NCBI GenBank assembly: GCA_001442985.1
Contig: LDYB01000014.1
Coordinates: 124,001 to 188,000, forward strand
Length of the DNA: 64,000 nt
Direction of reading: 5' to 3'
DNA from: Armatimonadetes bacterium DC
Lineage (GTDB): Bacteria > Armatimonadota > Fimbriimonadia > Fimbriimonadales > GBS-DC
Under the pieces are notes generated by a model, which saw only the letters and a program-made list of their open reading frames with translations, was not told the DNA's origin and did not search any database. Made by a program: the position numbers and the translations under genes. Of the stretch, positions 9,127 to 19,500 are shown one piece after another. How positions within the stretch are numbered: the stretch's first letter is position 1; each line of letters begins with the position of its first letter.

Positions 9127-10107
9127 ATGCGATACTTTCTCGGCATGCTGGGATTGTGCTGGGGGTTTAGTCTTGCATACAGCGACGGCTATCTCTGGCT
9201 CTCTGCCGCCTCCACAAGCCAGACGCCTCAGGTCTATCGCTTCAACCTGCGTACCGCTCAGATAGACCGAACCGTTTCCCCTGCACAGGTCAACGGCGTG
9301 CCTCCCTCGCCCGATTACACTCCATTTGCCTACGATGGTTCGGCGCTTTATCTGGGCGCCTATGATCAGGGGTTGTTTGCTCGCCTTCATGGCTACACGG
9401 GCAGTTTCCTGTCGGTTGGGGCATATGACTGGTGCAGCTGTTTCTTCGGGCATCACGGCTTGCGCGACGGGGCTGCGGCGGAAGGCGTTCTCTGGCGCGC
9501 GGCGCCACCGCACAATCCTGCCTACAGCTACAGCTATCTCGTCGCCACCGATCCAAACGGCGAGCTGGTGGAAATGCTCACCACCTTCGCCCAGAACTTC
9601 GCCCTCACCGGGCTGGAAAGTGTCAACGGTACGCTGTATGGGACAGGTTCTGGTCGCTTCGTGCGCATCAGGCGTGATGAACAAAACGACTGGCTTTTCC
9701 ATGTGGTGGACTACGCGCTGAGTGGCGTGCCCGCCAGCCATCAGCTGGGTGGACTGGCGTATGATCCGCTCTCACAAACGCTTTATATGGCGACTGCCTC
9801 GGAGAGCGAAGCGGCGCTCTGGTCAGTGCAGATTGATGACGCCCAGCAAATTGCCACAGCCAGTCTGGTCGCCCTCTTGCACGAGAAGGGCTACCCCCTG
9901 GGGAGCGTACCCACCGCCCTCACATGGGTTCCTGCCATACCCGGCGATGCAAACGGCGACGGCTGTACGGACGATGCAGACCTGTTGAATGTGCTTTTCA
10001 ATTTCGGCGGCGAGCATCTGGAATCCGATTTGAACCGTGACGGCGTGGTGGACGACGCAGACCTGCTGGAGGTTCTCTTCCAGTTTGGTCAGGGGTGTGG
10101 GAACTGA
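9127..10107 (+). CDS. Secreted protein with C-terminal duplicated dockerin-like/EF-hand tail
   Basis: 326 aa; signal peptide; C-terminal GDANGDGCTDDADLLNVLFNFGGEHLESDLNRDGVVDDADLLEVLFQFGQGCGN. Confidence 0.8.
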   Translation: MRYFLGMLGLCWGFSLAYSDGYLWLSAASTSQTPQVYRFNLRTAQIDRTVSPAQVNGVPPSPDYTPFAYDGSALYLGAYDQGLFARLHGYTGSFLSVGAYDWCSCFFGHHGLRDGAAAEGVLWRAAPPHNPAYSYSYLVATDPNGELVEMLTTFAQNFALTGLESVNGTLYGTGSGRFVRIRRDEQNDWLFHVVDYALSGVPASHQLGGLAYDPLSQTLYMATASESEAALWSVQIDDAQQIATASLVALLHEKGYPLGSVPTALTWVPAIPGDANGDGCTDDADLLNVLFNFGGEHLESDLNRDGVVDDADLLEVLFQFGQGCGN

Positions 10108-10143
10108 TTCTACCAGCCTTTTCAACGCCCCTCACACGCCGAC

Positions 10144-10175
10144 AAGCCCCCTCCTGCCCAGCCGGAGGGGGCTTT
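10144..10175. terminator. Bidirectional terminator-like hairpin between convergent genes
   Basis: AAGCCCCCTCC-tgcccagcc-GGAGGGGGCTT. Confidence 0.7.
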
Positions 10176-10935
10176 ACTTAATTGCCCACAGGCGCAGGGT
10201 ATGTCGCTCGCTTTCGCGCCAGCCTTCGGAACGATAACGCACGCATTCGGCAGGCAGCAGTCGCTCGCCTGAACTAACCCTGCGCTCTGGCGAGGCGGGA
10301 CGCCCATAAGTTTGAAAATGCGTCTCAGTGAACGCTTCCAGAATCAGCCAGCCGCCAGGTGCGAGCCACTCCCATGCACGCCTCAATAGCTCCCGCGAGA
10401 AGAAAAAGAAAAGGCACACCACCTCCGGCGGCTCTGGAGGTTGCCACACGCTCTGCTCTAAATCCACGCATATCCACTCAATCGGGGGGCTTTCAGGGGC
10501 GTAGCGCACTTGTAGCTGGCGTCCCCGCTCCAGCGCGTCGGGGAGTCGGTCTACAGCCATCACGCGACAGCCCCTATCGGCAAGATAGACTGCCTCGCGC
10601 CCGCTGCCACACCCTAAGTCCAGCACCAGCGGGGCGGGCTTCGGAAGGGCATGCTGTTCCAGGATCTCCTGCAAAAAGGCGTTCGGCTCCCACAGGCGGT
10701 AGCGAGCGCCAGGGGTTGGAGGCGGAACTGTGTCAGGTTCTACCAGGTGGGCGCGCCTGCCCCGTGCGTGCAGCCAGCCCAGCGCCCCATACGCCTCGAC
10801 ACATGCGTTCACCACCTTCACTGCGCGATGGGGCGGGGGCAACTCATGCTGGCGCGAAGCCAGCTCCGCCAATGGGATATACACCGTACTCCCCATCGGC
10901 TCACACACGCTCAGAAATGAGGTGGGGCACAACAT
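10174..10935 (-). CDS. SAM-dependent methyltransferase, possibly with N-terminal rhodanese-like segment
   Basis: 253 aa; LVLDLGCGSGREAVYLADRGCRVMAVDRLPDALER; likely internal start MGSTVYIPLAEL. Confidence 0.75.
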   Translation of the reverse strand: MLCPTSFLSVCEPMGSTVYIPLAELASRQHELPPPHRAVKVVNACVEAYGALGWLHARGRRAHLVEPDTVPPPTPGARYRLWEPNAFLQEILEQHALPKPAPLVLDLGCGSGREAVYLADRGCRVMAVDRLPDALERGRQLQVRYAPESPPIEWICVDLEQSVWQPPEPPEVVCLFFFFSRELLRRAWEWLAPGGWLILEAFTETHFQTYGRPASPERRVSSGERLLPAECVRYRSEGWRESERHTLRLWAIK

Positions 10936-10954
10936 CGGAGCAGAGTGTACCCCC

Positions 10955-10983
10955 TTGACAAACTACGCAAAATGTGCTATAAT
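10955..10983 (+). promoter_or_regulatory. Consensus sigma70 promoter, TTGACA-17-TATAAT with extended -10 TGC
   Basis: TTGACA 10955-10960, 17-bp spacer, TATAAT 10978-10983, TG at 10975-10976. Confidence 0.85.
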
Positions 10984-11010
10984 ATCTGCACACCGCAGGA
11001 AAGGAGGTCG

Positions 11011-11841
11011 ATGATGATGCGGATGACAAAGTGGTTCGGGATTGTTGCTACATCGGTCGTTCTGATGAGCGCGGTGTCCGCGCAGAACCTGGTAGACCGC
11101 CTGCGCGACGCGGGCAGTATGTCCTTCCAACTGGCTGATGCTGCGTACCGTATCACCCTGGGGTTTCCCGAAATAGGCTGCGACCGGCAGGAGTTTCGCT
11201 CGGGGAACCTCGGCGCTCAGGACCCGCTGAGCTTCACCTTCCAGTCGGGTACACTGAACTTTCAGGCGACGATTAACCAGTTGGTCAACTCCATCCAGAG
11301 CGACGCTGTTGTTAACTTCGTGGGTGCAGACCTGGGCAATAATGTGGTGGAATGGACAGTGGATCAGACATTCAACCCAACACTCTGCGTATCTATTTTT
11401 ATCGAAGGAACTGAGTATCGCTTTGAAATCGTTCGCGTGTATGGAAAGTTCCGCATGCAGGTGTCGGAAATCGACTGCGTGGACGATCCGCTGGGCATGC
11501 TGAACCGCCAGGTGAGCCTGCAGCTAACGCCCACAGGCGGGGATGAACACAACTACATGGGGTTTGACGGCTTCGTGCCCGATGGTCAGTGCACGACGCG
11601 CTACTTCTGCGCGATTGCGACGGCAAACACTCTACAGTATACCGCTTATGGCGGCGACTGCCCTGCTTGCCCCGGCAACGGCGATGTGGACGGCAACGGC
11701 TGCGTGGACGACGCCGACCTGCTGGCGGTGCTTTTCGCCTTCGGCAGCAGCGAGGCAGGCTGTGCCGATGTGAACAGCGATGGTGTTGTGGATGACGCCG
11801 ACCTGCTAACGGTGCTGTTCGCCTTTGGCAGCGGGTGCTGA
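11011..11841 (+). CDS. Secreted protein with C-terminal duplicated dockerin-like tail
   Basis: Start 11011 after AAAGGAGG; signal peptide; tail GDVDGNGCVDDADLLAVLFAFGSSEAGCADVNSDGVVDDADLLTVLFAFGSGC. Confidence 0.8.
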   Translation: MMMRMTKWFGIVATSVVLMSAVSAQNLVDRLRDAGSMSFQLADAAYRITLGFPEIGCDRQEFRSGNLGAQDPLSFTFQSGTLNFQATINQLVNSIQSDAVVNFVGADLGNNVVEWTVDQTFNPTLCVSIFIEGTEYRFEIVRVYGKFRMQVSEIDCVDDPLGMLNRQVSLQLTPTGGDEHNYMGFDGFVPDGQCTTRYFCAIATANTLQYTAYGGDCPACPGNGDVDGNGCVDDADLLAVLFAFGSSEAGCADVNSDGVVDDADLLTVLFAFGSGC

Positions 11842-12180
11842 ACCTCTTTTGGGAGCGCGGAAGCGCCGCTTCCGCACTCCCCCTCTGCTCTATAGCCTCC
11901 GAAGGGGTCGGGGGCTTTTGTTTTCGTCTGGCTGCCTTCTTGGAGTCGGCAAGCGCAGCGGTATATGCCGCAGGCAGGGCGGGTGGCGTATGCGGGTGGT
12001 GGCGAGTCAATTGGTTTACACGCGGCATGGTTAGCGTTCTGGCGTGTTGAGGCGTCGAGGCACTCAAGAGTCTTTTCAGCAGAGCCGCTTAAGTCCACCC
12101 CGACTGCCCCCTAAAAACTCTCGCCCATCGGGTATCCTTCTCCACGAAGCCATAATTATCAAGTAGAGGGAACAAAACCC

Positions 12181-14013
12181 ATGTGCGGGATAACAGGCTA
12201 CATCGGACCGAGGCAGGCGATAGAGGTTGCGTTAGACACGCTCAAGCGGCTGGAGTATCGGGGCTATGACTCGGCGGGCGTGGCGTTCTGGAGCGGGCGC
12301 CAGCTGGAGGTGATGAAGCGGGCGGGCAAAATTCAGCAGCTCACGGAGCTGCTGAACGGCGTGGAGGCGCACGGGCTGGCGGTCTCCCACACGCGCTGGG
12401 CAACGCACGGCATCCCCAACGACCCCAACGCCCACCCTCACACCGACGAACAGGGCAAAGTCGCCGTCGTGCATAACGGGATTATTGAAAACTATCTGGA
12501 GCTGCGTCAGGAGTTGCTGGGGCGCGGGCATCGGTTCAGCTCCGAGACCGATACCGAAGTGCTGGCACACCTGATTGAAGAGCAGCTGCCCCTGTGCGAC
12601 TCACCCGAAGAGGCGGTGCGCCGCGCCTTACAGCCTGTGCGCGGCTCGTATGCGATTGCGGTGATGTTCGCCGAGTACCCCGACCGTGTGGTGGTGGCGC
12701 GCAACGACTCCCCGCTGGTGATTGGCTTGGGCGAAGGCGAAAACTTCATCGCCTCGGATATCCCCGCACTGCTGCCTTACACCCGAAAGGTCATCCTGCT
12801 GGAAAATGGCGACCTGGGCGTGGTAACGCGCGACTCGGTGCGCCTGTTCCGACTGGACGGCAGCCCTGTGGAACGCCCTCCTGTGGAGATCACATGGTCT
12901 GCCGAGGCTGCCGAAAAGGGCGGACACGAACACTTCATGATCAAAGAGATTCTGGAGCAGCCCGAAGCGGTGCGCGACACCCTGCGCGGGCGGCTCAAGC
13001 CCAACGGCGGCATCCAGTTCCCTGAGCTGAAGCTGGAAGTGGAGGACTGGCAGAAGTTTCGGCGCATCCTGATTGTGGCGTGCGGCACGGCGTATCACGC
13101 GGGTTTGATTGGCAAACATGTGCTGGAGCGCTGGCTCCGACGCCCTGTAGAGGTCTATTACTCCTCTGAGTTCCGCTACGGCGACCCGATTCTGCAGCCG
13201 AACACGCTGGCGATTTTCATCAGCCAGTCGGGTGAGACCGCCGATACGCTCGCCGCGCTCCGCCTGTGCCGCGAGGCGGGCTACACCACACTCGGAATCG
13301 TGAATGTGGTGGGCAGCAGCATCGCCCGCGAGTGCGACCATGTGATCTACACGCAGGCGGGTCCTGAAATCTCCGTTGCTTCCACCAAAGCCTACAGCAC
13401 GCAGGTGGCGGTACTGTACCTGCTGGGGCTGTATCTGTCGGCGATTAACGGCACGCTGCCGATGGCGACCTACTCGGAAGGGGCGAAGGGGCTGATGCAG
13501 TTACCGTCGCTCATCAGCCGCAGTCTGGAACGCGAACCCGAAGTGCGCGCGGTGGCTGAAGCGCTCCATCGCACGCATCTGGCGTTCTATCTGGGGCGGG
13601 GAGTGGACGCCTATGTCGCGATGGAGGGCGCCCTCAAGCTCAAAGAGATTGCCTACATCCCCACGCAGGAGCCGCCCGCAGGCGAGATGAAGCACGGTCC
13701 CCTGGCACTGGTGGAACCCGGCGTGATTGCGGTCTTCATCGCCTCGCAGGAGCGCACCCGCGAGAAACTGCTGGGCAACCTCAAGGAGATTAAGGCGCGA
13801 CAGGGCACGGTGTTTCTGGTGACCACTGAGGGCGACGATCTGTTGCCGCAGGAAGCGGACTACACGATTGTTGTGCCGCGCCCACCGATGGAGGAGCTCG
13901 CGCCGCTGGTGACGATCCCCATCCTGCAGTTGTTCGCCTATCATGTGGCGCGCCTGCGCGGATGTGAGATTGACCAGCCGCGCAACCTCGCCAAGAGCGT
14001 CACGGTGGAATAA
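12181..14013 (+). CDS. glmS: Glutamine--fructose-6-phosphate aminotransferase (isomerizing)
   Basis: 610 aa; MCGITGYIG N-terminal Cys; SIS domain ISQSGETADTLAALR; C-terminal LAKSVTVE. Confidence 0.97.
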   Translation: MCGITGYIGPRQAIEVALDTLKRLEYRGYDSAGVAFWSGRQLEVMKRAGKIQQLTELLNGVEAHGLAVSHTRWATHGIPNDPNAHPHTDEQGKVAVVHNGIIENYLELRQELLGRGHRFSSETDTEVLAHLIEEQLPLCDSPEEAVRRALQPVRGSYAIAVMFAEYPDRVVVARNDSPLVIGLGEGENFIASDIPALLPYTRKVILLENGDLGVVTRDSVRLFRLDGSPVERPPVEITWSAEAAEKGGHEHFMIKEILEQPEAVRDTLRGRLKPNGGIQFPELKLEVEDWQKFRRILIVACGTAYHAGLIGKHVLERWLRRPVEVYYSSEFRYGDPILQPNTLAIFISQSGETADTLAALRLCREAGYTTLGIVNVVGSSIARECDHVIYTQAGPEISVASTKAYSTQVAVLYLLGLYLSAINGTLPMATYSEGAKGLMQLPSLISRSLEREPEVRAVAEALHRTHLAFYLGRGVDAYVAMEGALKLKEIAYIPTQEPPAGEMKHGPLALVEPGVIAVFIASQERTREKLLGNLKEIKARQGTVFLVTTEGDDLLPQEADYTIVVPRPPMEELAPLVTIPILQLFAYHVARLRGCEIDQPRNLAKSVTVE

Positions 14014-14016
14014 CCG

Positions 14017-14910
14017 ATGCTCCCCTTTGCTGGCGTGGCGACTTTTTTGCGTGCCCCCCACCGCCCGCTGAACGAGTCGTGGCAGGCGGAGGTGGGCGTG
14101 CTGGGCGTGCCGTGGGACGGGGCAGTGGGCTATCGCCCGGGCGCGCGGTTCGCGCCGCAGGCGTTGCGCCTCGCCAGTCTGCGCTACCCCCTCTCGGAAC
14201 AGGGCTACTATCACCCCCTGCATGGCTACCGCCTGCAGGGCGTTCGCGTCGTGGACGCGGGCGATGTGGACACGCCCCCGATGGACTATGAGACAGCGTT
14301 CGCACGCATCACCGAATCGGCGCGGCTCCTGCGCCAGCGCGTGAAATTGCCCCTTTTTCTCGGCGGCGACCACAGCATCACCTTTCCCCTGTTGCGGGCG
14401 TTTGACGATGTGCCCGACCTGCATGTGGTACAGATAGACGCCCATCTGGATTTCACCGACGAGCGCGATGGGGTACGCTATTCCAACTCCAGCCCGTTCC
14501 GTCGCGCGGTGGAGGCGCTGCCGAACCTGACCCACATCACCACCGTTGGGCTTCGCGGCGTGCGGTTTGACCCCGAAGCGGTGCAGGCGGCGCAGGCACG
14601 GGGGCACACGCTCGTGTTTCGGGAGGCACTCCGTGAAGGGCACTCGCTGCCCCTGCCGTCGGGGAAGCCCGTCTACCTGTCTGTTGACGCCGACGCCCTG
14701 GACCCTGCCGTGCTACCTGCTGTCAACAGCCCCGAACCCGACGGCTTGAGTTTCCACGAGGCGGCGCGCGTGATTGCCGAAACGATTCGGAACAACACCC
14801 TTGTCGGAGTGGACTTCGTGGAGCTGACCCCCACCTTAGACCCTACACAGAACAGTGCGCTGATTGCCGTGCGCCTGCTGCTGGAGGTGCTTATCGCGCG
14901 CTTCGGCTGA
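14017..14910 (+). CDS. Agmatinase/arginase-family ureohydrolase
   Basis: 297 aa; GGDHSITFPLLRAF, QIDAHLDFTDE, LSVDADALDPAVLPAV metal-binding motifs. Confidence 0.88.
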   Translation: MLPFAGVATFLRAPHRPLNESWQAEVGVLGVPWDGAVGYRPGARFAPQALRLASLRYPLSEQGYYHPLHGYRLQGVRVVDAGDVDTPPMDYETAFARITESARLLRQRVKLPLFLGGDHSITFPLLRAFDDVPDLHVVQIDAHLDFTDERDGVRYSNSSPFRRAVEALPNLTHITTVGLRGVRFDPEAVQAAQARGHTLVFREALREGHSLPLPSGKPVYLSVDADALDPAVLPAVNSPEPDGLSFHEAARVIAETIRNNTLVGVDFVELTPTLDPTQNSALIAVRLLLEVLIARFG

Positions 14911-15620
14911 ACCCCTGACGCGGGACGGGCAGAATCAGATGGCTGGGGTAGCGTGCGCTCAGGTGAACTGTGTTCACCGCAGGGCGCGAAGCGGCGCTCT
15001 GGCGAAACGGCGTGGCGGTGTTCGGATTGGGGTCATAGCCCGGTGCGCTGCTGAAGGTGATATGCACACGCAGGCGATGCCCCCGATTCACAATCACGCT
15101 CAGGCTCCAGAGGTCTATCTGCAGGCGATAGACGCGCCCCCGCTGGAGCCACACCTCGCGCGAAAACGATTCGCGGAACCGCGCCCGCAATGCCCCCTCG
15201 CAGAGGTTGAACGAACGCCCATCGGGGTAGACATCGCACAAGCGCACGAAGAAGTCCGTATCAGGCGCGTCCGACTCCACCCATAGCACCGCCGAAACCC
15301 TGCCTGTGATTTCCAGGGGCGCGGGCAGTGGGTCGGTCGTGAAGACCAGCACATCGGGGCGCACCTCAATTGTGCGCTGGTCGCGGGGTCCTGCGGGCAG
15401 GTTCAGCTCGCGTCCGCCTACGGTGGGCACGGGATTGCGAGGGTCGTAGCGGGCGCTGAGCGTGCGCTGTGCCTGCGGGGGGCGCCAGCGGGCGGTTCCG
15501 TCGGCATGCAGATAAAGCGGCGTGGGGCGTGTCGGCACGGGCGGCCACTGACGCGCCGTGCGCCACTCGTTGCCCGGCGCGCGCGGGTCGCTGCAGTCGC
15601 CCATCACATAAGTATATGGG
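14891..15620 (-). pseudogene. CocE/NonD-type hydrolase, C-terminal beta-sandwich part only (5' half missing)
   Basis: YVMGDCSDPRAPGNEWRTARQWPPVPTRPTPLYLHADG...DPRNPVPTVGG...ITGRVSAVLWVESDAPDTDFFVRLCDVYPDGRSFNLCEG; recognisable similarity ends near 15.62 kb. Confidence 0.65.
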
Positions 15621-16483
15621 TTGACCAGCGGATCAAACCGAAGCCTGAATTCCTGCACACGCTCCTGAGCTACTACGAAACCCAGCTCTGGGGAACCGAT
15701 TTTCAAAATCCGGGACTTGCCGCGCGCCAGATTAATGACTGGGTTGCCTATCAAACACGGTCTGCAATTCGCGAGCTCTTTCAACCGAACGACTTTGCGG
15801 ATGAAGCGGGGAGCGCCGTGCTGGCAAACACCCTCTACCTTGATGGCACATGGGCAACGCCTTTCCCAGCCGCGAATACGAGACCTGGAAAATTCCTTCT
15901 GGAGACCGGCGAAGAGAAGACAGTCCCCATGATGCGCTCTGAGGAACGCGCCCTGTATTATATGGAGACGCAGGATTTTCAGGCGGTCGGGCTTCACTAT
16001 CGCGGTGAGGGTGAGCGATTCACTTTTTACCTGTTCCTACCCCGTGCATACCAAACTGTTGACTGGATGCGTGAACAATGGACGCCAGAAAACTGGGCTA
16101 AGTGGCGCCAGCAGTTCTCCTACCAAACTGGAACGCTTAGTCTGCCGCGCTTCCAGATACAGCAACACCATGACGACAACCTTCAGGACGCTCTCAAGAC
16201 GATGGGTATGGAGGTCGCCTTCGATTCAGAGCGAGCCAACTTCAGCCGAATAGCTGATATCACCGAGTACCAGATATGGATCGGGAAGGTGACTCAGAGG
16301 GCGGCGATAGACCTGAACGAATACGGAACGCGTGCGGTGGTATCGACAGGCGGCTTTTTTGAAGCAGTACCCCGCGGCAGACCGATTCGGCTCGTTGTCA
16401 ACCGCCCCTTCCTGTTCGCGATTGTCCACGAGGAGACAGGGATTGTGCTGGTGATGGGGATTATTCGCGATCCTGCCCCCTGA
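15600..16483 (+). pseudogene. Serpin-family protein, N-terminal part missing
   Basis: SIWVDQRIKPKPEFLHTLLSYYETQLWGTDF...INDWVAYQTRSAIRELF...AVLANTLYLDGTWATPF...AAIDLNEYGTRAVVSTG...NRPFLFAIVHEETGIVLVMGII; no serpin N-terminus upstream. Confidence 0.7.
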
Positions 16484-16560
16484 ACCCCGAATTCAGCCCT
16501 TAGAGCGGCAGGAGCCTCCCTTCCCGTGTCGAATCCCCTGCGGTGAAGGGAGGTTCTTGC

Positions 16561-19500
16561 ATGGAAGCGGGCTTTGTGCATCTGCACCTGCACACCGAAT
16601 ACAGTCTTCTGGACGGCGCGACACGCATACCCGAACTGGTACGCCGCGTTGCTGAATATGAAATGCCAGCGGTTGCCCTCACTGACCACGGCGTGCTTTA
16701 TGGGGCGATAGACTTCTACAACGAGTGTCAGGAGGCGGGCATTAAGCCCATCATCGGTTGCGAGCTCTATGTGGCGCCGCGTTCTATCGACCAGCGCACC
16801 AAGCAGGATCAGAACAGCTTCCACCTGCTGACTCTCGCCAAAGACGAAACGGGCTACCGCAACCTGCTCAAGCTCAGCACAATTGCCCATCTGGAAGGGT
16901 TTTACTACAAACCGCGCGTTGATAAAACGATTCTGCGCCAGTATGCTGAAGGACTGATTGCCACCTCCTCGTGCCTCGCAGGCGAAATCCCTCAGGCGCT
17001 GCTGCAGGGCGACTACGAGCGCGCGCGCCAGCTCACGCAGGAATATATTGAGATTTTCGGGCACGAGAACTTTTATATTGAACTTCAAGACCACGGGCTG
17101 GCGGAACAGAAACGGGTCAACGAGGGGCTACTGAAACTGGCGCAGGAGTTCAAGCTCCCGCTGCTGGTTACCAACGACGCGCACTACCTGACCCGCGAAG
17201 ACGCCGAGATTCACGATGTATTGCTCTGCGTGCAGACCAACACGCATATCGGCGACCCGAAACGCCTGCGGTTTGAGACTCAGGAGTTTTATGTCAAATC
17301 GCCGCAGGAGATGGCAACCCTCTTTCGCGATTATCCCGAAGCGCTCGCCAACACGCTCGTGGTCGCCGATCGGTGCAACCTGAAGCTGGAGTTCGGAAGG
17401 GTGCAGCTGCCCACGCCCGACCTGCCTCCCGGCAAGACCGCGATAGAGCATCTTCGCGACCTCGCCTATGAGGCGCTCCCGAAACTCGTGCCGAACTATA
17501 ACGAGACCCATCTCCAGCGGCTGGAGTATGAGCTTTCGGTGATAGACCAGACGGGCTTCGCGCCGTACTTTTTGATTGTACGCGATTTCGCCCAGTTCGC
17601 CCGCCAGCAGGGAATCTACTTCGGCGTGCGCGGCTCGGCGGCGGGCAGCTTCGTCTCCTTCTGCATCGGCATCACGGACATAGACCCGATTGAATACGAC
17701 CTCACCTTCGAGCGGTTCCTCAACCCGGAGCGCGTGCAGATGCCCGATATCGATATGGACTTTGAGGACGCCCGCCGCGATCTGGTGATTCAGTATGTCC
17801 GCCAGAAGTATGGCGAGGAGCGCGTCGCCCAGATTATCACCTTCGGCACGCTGGCGGCCAAAGCGGCTCTGCGCGATGTCGGGCGCGCCCTCAACTATCC
17901 CCCCGCCCAGATAGACCGACTCGCCAAAATGCTCCCCACCGCGCCCGGCATGACCATCGACAAAGCGCTCCAGACAATCCCTGAGTTCAAACGCGAATAT
18001 GAGCAAGACCCGCAGGTGCGCCGACTGGTGGATACCGCACGCCGACTGGAAGGCATCACGCGCAACGCCAGCGTGCATGCCGCCGGGGTGGTGATTTCCA
18101 AAGACCCGCTGGTGGAACATGTGCCCCTTGCTCGAAGCGCCGACGGCGAACCCGTAACCCAGTACCACATGGGCGCCCTCGAAAAGATTGGGCTGCTCAA
18201 GATGGACTTTCTGGGGCTTTCCAACCTCTCAGTGCTGGCACAAACGGTGGAAAACATCCGCCGCACCACCGGGCAAACAATCGATGTGCGCAACCTGCCC
18301 CTTGACGACGCCAAAACCTACGAGATGCTGGGGCGCGGCGAGACCACGGGCGTGTTCCAGTTAGAAAGCACGGGCATGCGACGCAACATCCAGCAGCTCA
18401 AGCCCCAGAATGTGCGCGAGCTGGCGGCGATGGTCGCCCTCTACCGCCCTGGACCGATGGATCATATCCCGACCTACATCAACCGCAAACACGGGCGCGA
18501 GCCGATTGAGTATCCCCACCCCTTGCTGGAGCCGATTCTGAAGGAGACCTACGGCGTGATTGTGTATCAGGATCAGGTGCTCAAAATTGTGCAGGCGCTG
18601 GCGGGGTTCTCGCTGGGCAAAGCAGACATCCTGCGCCGTGCAATGGGCAAGAAGAAGCCCGAAGAGATGAAACGCATGCGCGCCGAGTTCGTGGAAGGCG
18701 CGGCGAAAAACGGCATCGACGAGCAGGAAGCCAACCGCCTGTTTGACCTGATCGAGCCGTTCGCGGGCTACGCCTTCAACAAGGCGCACGCCGTCTGCTA
18801 CGCCCATGTCGCCTATCAGACCGCCTACCTCAAAGCCAACTACCCTGTGGAGTATATGGCGGCATTGATGGCGGTCTACAAAGATAAAACCGACAAGATA
18901 GCGAACTTCATCGACGAGTGCCACACACTGGGGATTACGGTGCTGCCGCCCGACATCAATCGGAGCGACCTCGGTTTCACGCTGGAGCCGATTCAGGAGG
19001 CGGCGACGCCCTCGCGCACGCGGCGCAAACAGCGCCAAGCGACACCCCAGTATCGCCACGCCATCCGATTCGGGCTGGGCGCCATCAAAGGCGTCGGCGA
19101 GGCAGCCGTGGAAGCCATCCTCAAAGAGCGCAACGAAAACGGTCCCTTTGAGGATGTCTTTGACTTCATGGCACGCCTGTACGACACGGGCAGTGTCAAC
19201 CGCTCCACTCTGGAAGCCCTCATTCAGGCAGGCGCGTTTGAGAGTCTGCATCCCAATCGTGCCCAGCTGGTAAAGGGGTTAGACCAGATTTTGCAGTACG
19301 CCCAGTCGGTGGCACGGGCGCGTTCGGCAGGGCAGAACTCGCTATTTGATGGCGGCACTACCGAGCCAGAGCCTGCCATCATGAAACCCATCCTGCCCCC
19401 TGTTTCCGACCTGCCCACCCCCGAAAAACTGGCGCTGGAGCGCGAACTGCTCGGCGTCTACCTCTCGGATCACCCTGTGCGCCCCTATGCGCGCGCCCTG

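Noticed and set aside
11842-12180. glmS ribozyme upstream of glmS
   Set aside because: No recognisable glmS ribozyme core in the 340-bp leader; only generic hairpins seen
13501-14643. 380-aa minus-strand ORF
   Set aside because: Shadow spanning the glmS/agmatinase-family junction
17128-18168. 346-aa minus-strand ORF inside dnaE
   Set aside because: Antisense shadow of dnaE
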